Shown: positions 49,670-58,009 of the stretch, one piece after another
Layout of the letters: the number at the start of each line of letters is the position of its first letter
Numbering within the stretch: the stretch's first letter is position 1
Source of the DNA: Candidatus Omnitrophota bacterium
Lineage (GTDB): Bacteria > Omnitrophota > Gorgyraeia > 2-01-FULL-45-10
Reading direction: 5' to 3'
Length of the DNA stretch: 64,000 nucleotides
Assembly: GCA_030695725.1 (NCBI GenBank)
Contig: JAUYPN010000014.1
Coordinates: 1 to 64,000 of the forward strand
The notes under the pieces: model-generated
Database searches by the model: none
The model's input: the letters and a program-made list of their open reading frames with translations, nothing else
Told to the model about the DNA's origin: nothing
Program-made: the position numbers and the translations under genes

Positions 49670-51340
49670 ATGGAAAATTTGTCCATTCTCATAGGTGGGA
49701 GAGCCGGTTTTGGTATAGACAAATCCGGCTCTATCATCTCATATATGATCAACCGCCTCGGTTATCGTACTTATGTGTACAGGGACTACCCTTCCATCAT
49801 CAGGGGCGGGCACACATTTTCTGTAATACGCTCATCCGAAAAAAAGATCTTAGCCCACCGGGAAGCCGTAGATTATCTTCTTGCGTTAAATCAGGACACG
49901 ATAACTCTCCATAAGAATAAGCTCAAAGATAGCTCGATAATAGTTTACGATGCCGATACCGTGAAGTGCGATGGCGTGTGTCCTGTGAAAAACTCTCTCG
50001 GCATTCCCGTCGGAAAGATATTGAAAGAGGAGCAGGCCCCTGAAATAATGCGTAATACGTGCATCATAGGGGGTTTTTCAAAGACAATAGGGATCGGATG
50101 GGATGTGGTTGAGGCGGTATTGAGAAAAGAGATCTCTAAAGACATAGAGATTAATCTGAAAGTGGCGCGGCGCGGTTACGACGAAGCAAAGCAGGTAGTT
50201 GCGACAAAATCATTAAATAGAGAGCCTTTGCCTTTACTGACAGGGAATGAGGCCATAAGCCTTGGTTTGATAAGGGGAGGGCTAAAGACATATATATCAT
50301 ATCCGATGACGCCGACTTCACCGATCCTGCATTTTCTTGCCGCAGCGGCTGATGAGTTTTCATTAAAAGTAATACATCCGGAGAGTGAGATCGCAGTGAT
50401 CTTGATGGCTCTCGGCTCTTCTTATTGCGGGGAACCGGTAGCTGTGGGGACGTCCGGAGGCGGATTCTGTCTTATGACAGAGGGCTTAAGTTTTTCCGGG
50501 ATAGCGGAACTGCCGGTAGTTATCGTCTTGGGGCAAAGGCCGGGCCCCAGCACGGGGCTTCCTACCTATTCATCGCAGACTGAGCTGCATTTCGCATTGA
50601 GCGCCGGCCAGGGTGAGTTCACGCGTTTTGTTGTCGCTCCTGGGGATACCGAAGAGGCTTATTTCTGGTCGGGCGTAAGCTTAGGCCTCTCAAAAATGTT
50701 CCAGATACCTTCTATAGTGCTCGTAGACAAAACTTTATGCGAAGGCACTTATAACTTCGATCTCGATTCTGTCACAAAACTTAAAGAATATACTTATCCT
50801 GTATGGGACAGGAAGGCTCCGTATAAAAGATATGCTTTTACCGAATCCGGCGTATCGCCGTTAGCTTTCGCTCAGGATAAAGATGCGGTAATAAAAATTA
50901 ATAGTTATGAGCATGACGAATATGGCTTAACCACAGAGGATCCTCTGATAACGGTCAAGATGAATGACAAGCGTTTAGCTAAGAGGCGGTCCCTGATAAA
51001 AGAACTGGAAGGATACGAGGCCGTCAAAACTTATGGCGCCAAAGATTCTTCAACTGTCCTGTTGTGCTGGGGTTCGAATAAAGGCGTCTGTAAAGAAGTG
51101 GCTGAAGACTTGAATATAAAGGCCGTGCAGCCCGTAGTTCTATCGCCTTTTCCCGCAGATGGGCTAAAAGACGCTTTAAAGGACGCTAAAAAAATAATAT
51201 CAGTAGAAAATAATGCTACCGGACAATTGAGATCACTTATAACAGGCTTCGGCATCAATGTGAACGATGAGATCTTAAAATATGACGGCAGGCCGTTCTC
51301 CGTAGATGAATTAGAAGAAAAAGTGAAAAGTAAATTATGA
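49670..51340 (+). CDS. 2-oxoacid:ferredoxin oxidoreductase, fused gamma-alpha subunit
   Basis: 556 aa from ATG 49670 (GTG 49664 also in frame). The gamma domain at about 1-190 starts SILIGGRAGFGIDKSG. The alpha pyrophosphate domain is about 195-390 (GNEAISLGLIRGGLKTYISY, HPESEIAVILMALG). Domain II with LLCWGS near 455 follows. This gamma-alpha fusion is the KorA type. The true substrate (2-oxoglutarate, pyruvate or a branched 2-oxoacid) is not determined by sequence. It overlaps the beta subunit by 4 nt. Confidence 0.9.
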   Translation: MENLSILIGGRAGFGIDKSGSIISYMINRLGYRTYVYRDYPSIIRGGHTFSVIRSSEKKILAHREAVDYLLALNQDTITLHKNKLKDSSIIVYDADTVKCDGVCPVKNSLGIPVGKILKEEQAPEIMRNTCIIGGFSKTIGIGWDVVEAVLRKEISKDIEINLKVARRGYDEAKQVVATKSLNREPLPLLTGNEAISLGLIRGGLKTYISYPMTPTSPILHFLAAAADEFSLKVIHPESEIAVILMALGSSYCGEPVAVGTSGGGFCLMTEGLSFSGIAELPVVIVLGQRPGPSTGLPTYSSQTELHFALSAGQGEFTRFVVAPGDTEEAYFWSGVSLGLSKMFQIPSIVLVDKTLCEGTYNFDLDSVTKLKEYTYPVWDRKAPYKRYAFTESGVSPLAFAQDKDAVIKINSYEHDEYGLTTEDPLITVKMNDKRLAKRRSLIKELEGYEAVKTYGAKDSSTVLLCWGSNKGVCKEVAEDLNIKAVQPVVLSPFPADGLKDALKDAKKIISVENNATGQLRSLITGFGINVNDEILKYDGRPFSVDELEEKVKSKL

Positions 51341-52239
51341 TAAATTTAAATACTACAGCGCAGAATACATGGTGCATAGGATGCGGTAACTTTTCTATCC
51401 TCGGCGCCATGAAGACCGTCCTGCAGTCATTGGTTGCGGAGGGATTGCCTCCGGAAAATGTGGTGATCGTCTCGGGTATAGGATGCCACGCGAAGATAGT
51501 CGACTATATTAACGTCAATAGTTTCTATTCCCTACACGGCAGGGCCACGCCCGCCGCGGAGGGTATAAAGCTGTCCATGCCCGATACAAAAGTGATATGT
51601 TTCTCAGGTGACGGCGACGCATACGGCGAAGGTATAGAACATCTGATATTCGCCGCCAAGAGAAATATCGATATAACGATGATAATCCACAATAACCGTG
51701 TCTATGGCCTCACGACAGGTCAGTATACGCCGACCTCACCGCTGGGATTCAAAGGCAGGTCAACGCCTTTCGGTACGAAAGAAGCGCCTATAAATCCTCT
51801 GGATCTGATGCTCGCCGCCGGCGCCACATTTTTGGGACGCGGAACATCGCACGGGCTGGAATTATTGAAGAAGTTGTTCAGAGAAGCGATCCTGCATAAA
51901 GGTTTTTCACTTATCGATGTCCTGCAGGTCTGCGTAACGTATAACAATCTGTATGAATACTACGAGAAAAAAGTTTATGAATTAAAAGATCATGATCCCG
52001 CTGATCGCACCGCGGCATTGGCAAAGATAAGAGAGTGGAATTATAATAATGATAACAAGATATCTCTGGGCGTGTTATACAAGATCGGGGCGCCCACATT
52101 TGATGAAAATTTCAAAATGGAGAATAAAACATTCGATCCTTCGACAAAAGCTCAGGATCGATCCCGAGCAAACGAAGTGCGTCGAGGGATCGACAGGGAT
52201 TCGAAGATCCGTGAATATCTGCAAAGGAGCTGCTTATGA
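51337..52239 (+). CDS. 2-oxoacid:ferredoxin oxidoreductase, beta subunit
   Basis: 300 aa. The TPP-binding motif is GDGDAYGEGIEHLIFAAKRN with the closing NNRVYGLTTGQ. The N-terminus TWCIGCGNFSILGA and GIGCHAKIVDY are typical of KorB. Near the C-terminus residues about 267-286 (DPSTKAQDRSRANEVRRGID) come from a double-hairpin element (52134-52192) read in frame, in a tail that is variable in the family. The next gene overlaps by 4 nt. Confidence 0.9.
   Translation: MINLNTTAQNTWCIGCGNFSILGAMKTVLQSLVAEGLPPENVVIVSGIGCHAKIVDYINVNSFYSLHGRATPAAEGIKLSMPDTKVICFSGDGDAYGEGIEHLIFAAKRNIDITMIIHNNRVYGLTTGQYTPTSPLGFKGRSTPFGTKEAPINPLDLMLAAGATFLGRGTSHGLELLKKLFREAILHKGFSLIDVLQVCVTYNNLYEYYEKKVYELKDHDPADRTAALAKIREWNYNNDNKISLGVLYKIGAPTFDENFKMENKTFDPSTKAQDRSRANEVRRGIDRDSKIREYLQRSCL
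52134..52192. repeat. Double-hairpin element, copy 4, in frame inside the beta-subunit gene
   Basis: Hairpin 1: CGATCCT (52134-52140) with AGGATCG (52154-52160), loop TCGACAAAAGCTC. Hairpin 2: CGATCCC (52159-52165) with GGGATCG (52186-52192), with GAGC and GTCGA at the ends of the loop. Confidence 0.85.
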
Positions 52240-52847
52240 GCCCCAGGATAATGATCCTATATTACAGCATGTTCGGCAATAACTACATTATGGCGAAAGC
52301 CGTATTCGAAGGAATAAAAGAAGCGGGTGGCCAGCCCATGTTGAGGACAGTGCCTGAACTTTTGCCTCAAGAGGCTATAGATAAGGACCCCAGGATAAAG
52401 AAAGCAAAAGATATGCAAAAGGGCGTCCAGATAGCAAAGGTGGAGGAACTCGAAAAGATCGACGGTATAATACTGGGTTCGCCGACGCGGTTCGGCAATA
52501 TGTGCGCCCAGATGAGAAATTTTCTTGATCAGACGGGCGGTATTTGGGCCAAAGGTTCTCTCATTGATAAGCCGGCAGGGGTTTTCTGCTCTACGGCATC
52601 CCTGCACGGCGGACAGGAGACTACGCTTGTATCGATGATGTTCACGCTGCTTCATCATGGCGCTATAGTTATGGGAATACCTTACAGCGTGCCGGAACTC
52701 GTTGCGACCACCAGAGGAGGTACTCCATACGGTCCGACTGCCGTTGTGGGGACTATGGGCGACGCGGCGCCGACCGAAACTGACCTGAAGATAGCAAAAG
52801 AGCTTGGCAAAAGGATCTCCAGGATAGCGTCTAAAACAGGGGTATAG
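52236..52847 (+). CDS. WrbA-type NAD(P)H:quinone oxidoreductase
   Basis: 203 aa flavodoxin-like protein. FMN-binding words: YYSMFGNNYIMAKAV near 7, GSPTRFGNMCAQMRNFLDQT near 78-97, STASLHGGQETT near 115. WrbA reduces quinones by two electrons and so avoids semiquinone and superoxide formation, which fits the surrounding stress genes. It is translationally coupled to the oxidoreductase beta subunit. Confidence 0.9.
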   Translation: MSPRIMILYYSMFGNNYIMAKAVFEGIKEAGGQPMLRTVPELLPQEAIDKDPRIKKAKDMQKGVQIAKVEELEKIDGIILGSPTRFGNMCAQMRNFLDQTGGIWAKGSLIDKPAGVFCSTASLHGGQETTLVSMMFTLLHHGAIVMGIPYSVPELVATTRGGTPYGPTAVVGTMGDAAPTETDLKIAKELGKRISRIASKTGV

Positions 52848-52851
52848 CGTA

Positions 52852-53379
52852 ATGGATCCGAATGTACTTCATAATATAAGCTACGGGATGTTCATAATCT
52901 CGTCGAGCAAAGGGAAAACCCTGAACGGCCAGATAGCGAACGCCGTCTTCCAGATAACGAGCGAACCCGTTACCATAGCTATCAGTATAAATAACAAGAA
53001 TCTGACCAATGAATTTATAAAGACAAGCGGCATATTCGGCGTATCTATATTAAGCGAAGACGCGGCCCTTCCTTTTATAGGAAAGTTCGGTTTTAAGTCG
53101 GGCAGGACCGAAGATAAATTCAAGGACGTGAATTACAAAATTCTGCCTTCGGGGTGTCCCATAGTAACGGATTATTCTATAGCGTATATCGAAGCAAAGG
53201 TGATAAACTGTTTCGACTGTCTCACGCATACGTTATTTTTAGGCGAGATGACCGATTCAAGCCTTTTGAAAGATGGTAAGCCCATGACATATGATTATTA
53301 CCATCAGGTGAAGCGCGGGTTTACACCGTCGTCGGCGCCTACATTTATAAAGGGGGAAAAGAGGGGGATGCCTAAATGA
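52852..53379 (+). CDS. Flavin reductase-like FMN-binding split-barrel protein
   Basis: 175 aa. Family words: YGMFIISSSKG, NAVFQITSEPVTIAISIN, NLTNEFIKTSGIFGVSIL, FGFKSGRTEDKF. This matches the FMN split-barrel domain of flavin reductases and the N-terminal part of high-molecular-weight rubredoxin (HRB), the NADH:flavodiiron electron donor. Here it stands without its rubredoxin part, but a separate rubredoxin gene is upstream and the flavodiiron gene overlaps it by 4 nt. Confidence 0.85.
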   Translation: MDPNVLHNISYGMFIISSSKGKTLNGQIANAVFQITSEPVTIAISINNKNLTNEFIKTSGIFGVSILSEDAALPFIGKFGFKSGRTEDKFKDVNYKILPSGCPIVTDYSIAYIEAKVINCFDCLTHTLFLGEMTDSSLLKDGKPMTYDYYHQVKRGFTPSSAPTFIKGEKRGMPK

Positions 53380-54560
53380 AACCGATCGAGATCAAAAATG
53401 GGATTTACTGGGTCGGCGCGGTCGACTGGAGCGTGAAGTCATTCCATGGCCACACCTATACTACGCAAAGAGGAACTACATATAATTCTTATCTCATAGT
53501 GGATGAGAAGATAGCGCTGATCGATACCGTATACAGCCCATTTACCGAAGAATTGATCGAAAAGATCCGCAGTATTGTACCTCCGGAAAAAATAGACTAT
53601 GTGATAGCAAATCATGTTGAGAGAGACCACTCAGGCGCCATGCCCGCCCTGATGAAGCTGTGCCCGAAGGCCAAAGTGTACGGCACCGCCAAATGCAAGG
53701 AGGGCCTGTACAGGAATTATTATGAGAATTGGGATTTCCAGATCGTCAAGACGGGCGATTCGCTGAAGCTCGGCAAAAAGACGCTCACATTTTTGGAAGC
53801 GCCCATGATACATTGGCCCGACAGCATGTTCACGTATTGCCCGGAAGAGAAGCTCCTGATGCCGAATGACGCTTTTGGCCAGCACTACGCAACGAGCGAG
53901 CGCTACGATGATGAGGTGGATCAGGCCGAGCTCATGGACGAGGCGGCGAAGTATTACGGGAATATATTATGGCCGTTAAGTTCCCTGATACTCAGGAAGA
54001 TCGAAGAAGTCGTGAATATGAAGATACCTATAGATATGATAGCTCCCAGCCACGGAATAATATGGCGTAAGGACCCTGCTAAGATAATCAATGCGTATGT
54101 TTCTTGGGCCAAGAACGAGACAAAGAAGAAGGTTGTGGTCATTTATGAGACGATGTGGGGATCTACCGAGAAGATGGCTCGCAAAATGGTCGAGGGTATA
54201 ACGTCTGCCGGGGTAGATGTAAAGCTTGTAGATATGAATCAGTCGGACAGGACCGAGGTTATAAAAGAGATGCTTACCGCAAAGGGCTATCTCATCGGCT
54301 CATCTACGCACGATAACGATATGCTGCCCTCACTGGCAGGTTTCCTGGAGTTTCTGAATGGACTGAAGCCGAAGTCCAGGATCGCCGCGGCGTTCGGTTC
54401 TTATGGTTGGGCAGGAGGCGCGGTCGCCAATATCGAAGAGATGATCAAAAAGGCGGGCATCGCGCTGGCGATGCCGTCCATTTCATTCAAGTATCTTCCT
54501 GATGGGGATGAGATGAAGAAATGTTATGAGTTCGGGAAGGAATTCTCCGCAAAATTATAA
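53376..54560 (+). CDS. Flavodiiron protein (oxygen/NO reductase)
   Basis: 394 aa. The beta-lactamase-like domain has the diiron ligands in NHVERDHSGA near 79-88, the acidic and His ligands around HWPDSMFTY near 147 and FGQHYA near 166, and SHGIIW near 226. The C-terminal flavodoxin domain starts VVVIYETMWGSTEKMA near 256. It reduces oxygen to water or NO to N2O with electrons from rubredoxin. Overlaps the flavin reductase gene. Confidence 0.95.
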   Translation: MKPIEIKNGIYWVGAVDWSVKSFHGHTYTTQRGTTYNSYLIVDEKIALIDTVYSPFTEELIEKIRSIVPPEKIDYVIANHVERDHSGAMPALMKLCPKAKVYGTAKCKEGLYRNYYENWDFQIVKTGDSLKLGKKTLTFLEAPMIHWPDSMFTYCPEEKLLMPNDAFGQHYATSERYDDEVDQAELMDEAAKYYGNILWPLSSLILRKIEEVVNMKIPIDMIAPSHGIIWRKDPAKIINAYVSWAKNETKKKVVVIYETMWGSTEKMARKMVEGITSAGVDVKLVDMNQSDRTEVIKEMLTAKGYLIGSSTHDNDMLPSLAGFLEFLNGLKPKSRIAAAFGSYGWAGGAVANIEEMIKKAGIALAMPSISFKYLPDGDEMKKCYEFGKEFSAKL

Positions 54561-54574
54561 ACAAGGAGGGTTGT

Positions 54575-54970
54575 ATGGCAGAGCTGAAGGACCTGATCCA
54601 GTCCGCCGACTGGAAAAAAGAAAAGCATGTACCCGTGATCGATTTTCCCGATAAAGGCAAGAAGGGCGAATTGATAAAGGCGATATTCACGGTAGGCAAA
54701 GAGATAGCGCATCCCAATACAACGGAGCATCATATCAGATGGATATCCGTATTCTTTTTGCCGGATGGGGAAAAGTTCCCTCTCCAGATAGCGAGGTTTG
54801 AATTCGACGCCCACGGCGAGTCGGCCGGCGGACCGAATATGAGCACCGTCTACGCTTATCCGGAGGCGTCGGCAAATTTTAAGACCGATAAATCGGGCAC
54901 GATCCTCGCGTCCAGTTACTGCAATATACACGGGTTATGGCAGAGCTCAAAAAGACTGGAGATAGCATGA
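54575..54970 (+). CDS. Superoxide reductase (neelaredoxin, class II)
   Basis: 131 aa. Catalytic FeHis4Cys site: EKHVP near 16-20 with the Glu and Lys, TEHHIRW near 48, and SSYCNIHGLW near 115. There is no N-terminal desulforedoxin domain, hence class II. It reduces superoxide to hydrogen peroxide, which the rubrerythrin encoded at 10 kb can remove. GGAGGG lies before the start. Its stop overlaps the glutaredoxin-like gene (ATGA). Confidence 0.95.
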   Translation: MAELKDLIQSADWKKEKHVPVIDFPDKGKKGELIKAIFTVGKEIAHPNTTEHHIRWISVFFLPDGEKFPLQIARFEFDAHGESAGGPNMSTVYAYPEASANFKTDKSGTILASSYCNIHGLWQSSKRLEIA

Positions 54971-55203
54971 GCAAAAAAGTGAAAGTTTATTCCACGCCCG
55001 CGTGCCCTTTCTGCGTCAGGGCGAAGCAGTTCTTAAAAGAGAGCGCCGTGGTCTTTGAAGATATCGATGTCTCTATTAACCATGAGGCCGCGCAGGATAT
55101 GATAAAGAGATCCGGGCAGATGGGCGTGCCGGTGATCGATATCGATGGCGAGTTAATCGTAGGATTTGATAAGGAAAAGATCAAAAAGTCGTTAGGACTG
55201 TAA
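54967..55203 (+). CDS. Glutaredoxin-like protein (NrdH/Grx type)
   Basis: 78 aa from ATG 54967, which overlaps the previous stop. Active site CPFC near 11-14 (STPACPFCVRAKQFL), cis-Pro in MGVPVIDIDG, and VGFDKEKIKK at the end. Placed directly before the thioredoxin-reductase-like gene, which probably reduces it. Confidence 0.9.
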   Translation: MSKKVKVYSTPACPFCVRAKQFLKESAVVFEDIDVSINHEAAQDMIKRSGQMGVPVIDIDGELIVGFDKEKIKKSLGL

Positions 55204-55247
55204 AATAATCGAAATTCAAATTATTTGTTGCCAAAATCAGTCTTACT

Positions 55248-55310
55248 GTCATTCCCGCGAAAGCGGGAATCTAGAATTATGTATGGATGCCCGCTTCCGC
55301 GGGCATGACA
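55248..55310. repeat. GTCATTCCCGC-family repeat, paired hairpins
   Basis: GTCATTCCCGC GAAA GCGGGAATC is followed after 14 nt by GGATGCCCGC TTCC GCGGGCATGAC. The outer ends are inverse to each other. Lies between the glutaredoxin-like and reductase genes inside the stress island. Confidence 0.8.
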
Positions 55311-55334
55311 TGATTCGAATTTAGGATTTAAAGT

Positions 55335-56237
55335 ATGTACGACTTGATAATTATCGGTGCCGGCCCTGCGGGGATAACCGCTACGGTATACGCCGCCAGA
55401 AAAAAGATGAATTTCCTGGTGATCTCCGGCGATATCGGCGGCCAGGCGGGATGGAGCGGGGATATAGAGAATTACACCGGTTACCAGTTCATCACGGGCC
55501 CGGAGCTCGCGTCGAAGTTCGAAGAGCACATGCGTAAATATGGCATAGCTATGAAGGAAGGCGAGCTCGTGACGGATCTCAAGAGGGTCGACGACAGAGT
55601 CATTATAAAGACCGATAAGGCCCAGTATGAATCTAAGACCGCGATCGTCGCTTCTGGTAAGAGATCAAGAGAGCTGTCGGTTCCGGGAGAAAAAGAGTTT
55701 AAAAATAAAGGATTGACATACTGTGCCACATGCGATGGGCCGCTCTTCGCGGGCAAGGATGTGGCTGTGATAGGCGGCGGTAACTCCGCTCTCGACGCCG
55801 TGCTCCAGTTAATTAAGATAGCCCATCGTATCTATCTTATCAACATGGTGTCGCATTTGACGGGCGACCCGGTCATGATAGAGAAAGTGCATGAAAGCGG
55901 TATAGTGACCGTAATGAACAACGCAAAGGTGCTCGAGATCACAGGCGACCAAATGGTGAGCGGTATCAAAGTAAGGTTCGATGGCGAAGATAAGGTGCTT
56001 TCGGTCGGGGGAATATTTGTGGAGATAGGACTTATGCCAAATTCCTATTTTGCGGCGACACTGGACAAGAACGCGCTCGGCGAGATAAAGGTGGATTGTC
56101 ATAATCGTACCAATATTCCAGGGATATTTGCCGCCGGAGACGTTACGAATGTTCCCGAGAAACAGATAATAATAGCCGCAGGCGAAGGTTCGAAGGCAAG
56201 CCTTTCGGCGTTCAAATATTTGAATCAGCGTAGATGA
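55335..56237 (+). CDS. Thioredoxin reductase-like flavoprotein
   Basis: 300 aa. FAD motif GAGPAGITATVYAAR at the N-terminus, redox-active CATCDG near 135-140, NADPH motif GGGNSALDAVLQL near 154, and closing FAAGDVTN near 270. Two-Cys thioredoxin reductase layout. The partner is probably the preceding glutaredoxin-like protein. No strong ribosome-binding site is visible before ATG 55335. Confidence 0.9.
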   Translation: MYDLIIIGAGPAGITATVYAARKKMNFLVISGDIGGQAGWSGDIENYTGYQFITGPELASKFEEHMRKYGIAMKEGELVTDLKRVDDRVIIKTDKAQYESKTAIVASGKRSRELSVPGEKEFKNKGLTYCATCDGPLFAGKDVAVIGGGNSALDAVLQLIKIAHRIYLINMVSHLTGDPVMIEKVHESGIVTVMNNAKVLEITGDQMVSGIKVRFDGEDKVLSVGGIFVEIGLMPNSYFAATLDKNALGEIKVDCHNRTNIPGIFAAGDVTNVPEKQIIIAAGEGSKASLSAFKYLNQRR

Positions 56238-56250
56238 GCTTTAAGAGATC

Positions 56251-56871
56251 ATGACTCCCCGCAGAAAATTGCTCGAAGAATATAAGCATAAGAAAGGTGA
56301 CATCAGGAAACGCCTGCGTGAATTCAGAAAGATAGGTAAAGGCAGCGCCGAAGATATATTTACAGAGCTATGTTTCTGCATACTGACGCCGCAATCCAAT
56401 GCCCGCCAGTGCGATAAAGCTATTCAGGAACTTAAGAAGAAGAGGCTGCTTTTTAAAGCTCCGGCCGGATTGATATACCCTGTCTTAAAAGGCAGGTCGA
56501 GATTCCATAATAAGAAGGCCGAATATTTGGTGGAGGCGCGCCGGTCTTTTGACAGAAGCATCCTCTCTGATGGCAGTGTTCTCGATATGCGTGAAAAAAT
56601 AGTAGAAGACGTAAAGGGCGTCGGATACAAAGAGGCAAGCCATTTTTTGAGAAATATCGGGCTAGGTAAAGATGTCGCCATACTCGACAGGCATATACTG
56701 AAGAATTTAAAGAGATATGGTGTAATAGACAGGGTGCCGTCATCGATCTCAGTGAAATCTTACCTTAATATAGAGAAAGATGCGCGAGCCTTCGCGAAAA
56801 AAATAGGCATCGCCCTGGAAGAGCTGGATCTGTTATTCTGGTCTCGAGAGACCGGCGAGATATTCAAATGA
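56251..56871 (+). CDS. 8-oxoguanine DNA glycosylase/lyase, Ogg2 type
   Basis: 206 aa HhH-GPD protein. The hairpin-helix-hairpin VKGVGYKEASHFLRN near 123-137 contains the catalytic Lys, and VAILDRHIL near 146 the catalytic Asp. FCILTPQSNARQCDKAI near 48 is typical of the archaeal-type Ogg2 family. There is no C-terminal Fe-S cluster as in Nth. It repairs oxidised guanine and closes the oxidative-stress island, 13 nt after the reductase gene. Confidence 0.85.
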   Translation: MTPRRKLLEEYKHKKGDIRKRLREFRKIGKGSAEDIFTELCFCILTPQSNARQCDKAIQELKKKRLLFKAPAGLIYPVLKGRSRFHNKKAEYLVEARRSFDRSILSDGSVLDMREKIVEDVKGVGYKEASHFLRNIGLGKDVAILDRHILKNLKRYGVIDRVPSSISVKSYLNIEKDARAFAKKIGIALEELDLLFWSRETGEIFK

Positions 56872-56890
56872 TTATTATTCTTGATCCTTC

Positions 56891-56939
56891 GGCCCTTCGA
56901 CTTTGCTCAGGGCCGTCCTGAGCTTTTGTCGAAGGACGG
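56891..56939. repeat. Double-hairpin element, copy 5 (intergenic)
   Basis: Hairpin 1: GGCCCT with AGGGCC, loop TCGACTTTGCTC (56891-56914). Hairpin 2: CCGTCCT with AGGACGG, loop GAGCTTTTGTCGA (56913-56939). Extra arms TTGATCC (56881) and GGGTCAA (56950) flank it. Confidence 0.85.
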
Positions 56940-56980
56940 CTTCGCTGGAGGGTCAAGCGTTGTACTTTTATAGAATCTGC

Positions 56981-57010
56981 TTGACAGGAAATCCGTTAAG
57001 GGATTATAAT
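56981..57010 (+). promoter_or_regulatory. Consensus promoter of the peptidoglycan-binding lipoprotein gene
   Basis: TTGACA (56981-56986), 18-nt spacer, TATAAT (57005-57010): both boxes perfect. AAGGAGGAG lies before ATG 57050. Confidence 0.8.
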
Positions 57011-57049
57011 CCAAAATCAGCGATTTCGCGCGAAAAAAAGGAGGAGTAG

Positions 57050-57514
57050 ATGAATAGAAGTTTGATGTTGGTTTTTGCAGCTGCTTTAATGATAGCGCCG
57101 CTTGCTGTAGTCGGCTGTAAGGGTAAAGTCGACAAGGAAGCCGAGATGGCCAAGCTTGAGACGACTGAGGCTTTTGCCCCTATGGAAGATGTTGTGGTGA
57201 CCCAGTCGCCTGTTACAGAATCTGTTCAAGCGCAATCCTCAAGCCAGGAAACGATTCCCCCGACCGCGATGGTGCCGCCTACGGACGAAACCGCGACAGC
57301 AGCCGGACGGGACTCGCTCGGCAGAAATAAGGATATACAGACCGCGCTTAAGGCCTCGGGTTTCTATGCCGGAAATATAGACGGTAAGATCGGCCCGAAG
57401 ACGAAGAGAGCGATAGTGGAGTTCCAGAAGGCGAAGGGCCTGAAGGCGGACGGCAAGGTCGGCCCGAAAACATGGATGGAGCTCGAAAAGTATTTGACAA
57501 CTCAGCAGCAGTAG
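57050..57514 (+). CDS. Lipoprotein with C-terminal peptidoglycan-binding domain
   Basis: 154 aa. Lipobox VVGC near 20-23, a low-complexity Ser/Thr/Gln/Pro linker (about 40-88), and a PG_binding_1 domain at about 92-150 (DIQTALKASGFYAGNIDGKI, GPKTKRAIVEFQKAKGLKAD). A strong promoter suggests an abundant envelope protein that ties a membrane to the wall. A double-hairpin element starts at its stop codon. Confidence 0.9.
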   Translation: MNRSLMLVFAAALMIAPLAVVGCKGKVDKEAEMAKLETTEAFAPMEDVVVTQSPVTESVQAQSSSQETIPPTAMVPPTDETATAAGRDSLGRNKDIQTALKASGFYAGNIDGKIGPKTKRAIVEFQKAKGLKADGKVGPKTWMELEKYLTTQQQ

Positions 57515-57566
57515 AACCCTTCGGCAGCAGCTCAGGGTTCTATCCCGAGCTAAAGTCGAGGGATAG
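57514..57566. repeat. Double-hairpin element, copy 6 (intergenic)
   Basis: Hairpin 1: GAACCCT (57514-57520) with AGGGTTC (57534-57540), loop TCGGCAGCAGCTC. Hairpin 2: TATCCC (57541-57546) with GGGATA, loop GAGCTAAAGTCGA. It starts at the last base of the lipoprotein stop codon. Confidence 0.85.
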
Positions 57567-57584
57567 AAGGGGGCGCATTTTTTT

Positions 57585-57944
57585 ATGAGACTATTGAAAT
57601 TGATCTCTTTTATTACCCTCATTACGGTCGTCTCGCTTTCGCTCACAGGATGCGGTGTCGCCAAGAATAAATACGAGGCTCTTCTTAACGAAAAGATAGC
57701 GCTTGAGGAGAAGCTGAATCTGCTCACCAAATCGAGAGACGCTCTAAGAAGCGAATACGAGAACATCTTGAAAGATAAGATGGATCTGGCGTCTAAGGTA
57801 GATACGCTGGCGAACGAGAAGAACGCGCTCAAAGGCGAGTATGATAAACTTCTTGACGAGAAGGTTTCCCTGAAGGCAGCCTATGACAAAGTCTCCTTGG
57901 TCAAAGAGGCGGCGCCGGCGCAGGCAAAGGCCGCAAAAAGATAA
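57585..57944 (+). CDS. Small coiled-coil lipoprotein
   Basis: 119 aa. Lipobox LTGC near 20-23, then a continuous heptad-rich helix (about 25-105) made of repeats like KYEALLNEKIALEEKL and SEYENILKDKMDLASK, with an Ala/Lys-rich end. It resembles a Braun-type spacer or periplasmic linker in shape, not by recognised family. Encoded 70 nt after the previous lipoprotein. Confidence 0.8.
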   Translation: MRLLKLISFITLITVVSLSLTGCGVAKNKYEALLNEKIALEEKLNLLTKSRDALRSEYENILKDKMDLASKVDTLANEKNALKGEYDKLLDEKVSLKAAYDKVSLVKEAAPAQAKAAKR

Positions 57945-57948
57945 GACA

Positions 57949-57978
57949 TTGACATTTGTATCGTGATTGTGATAGCAT
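57949..57978 (+). promoter_or_regulatory. Promoter of the small secreted protein gene
   Basis: TTGACA (57949-57954), 18-nt spacer, TAGCAT (57973-57978). GAGGAGG lies before ATG 58010. Confidence 0.5.
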
Positions 57979-58009
57979 ACAATCGGTAACGTTTACGAGG
58001 AGGTGTGGA

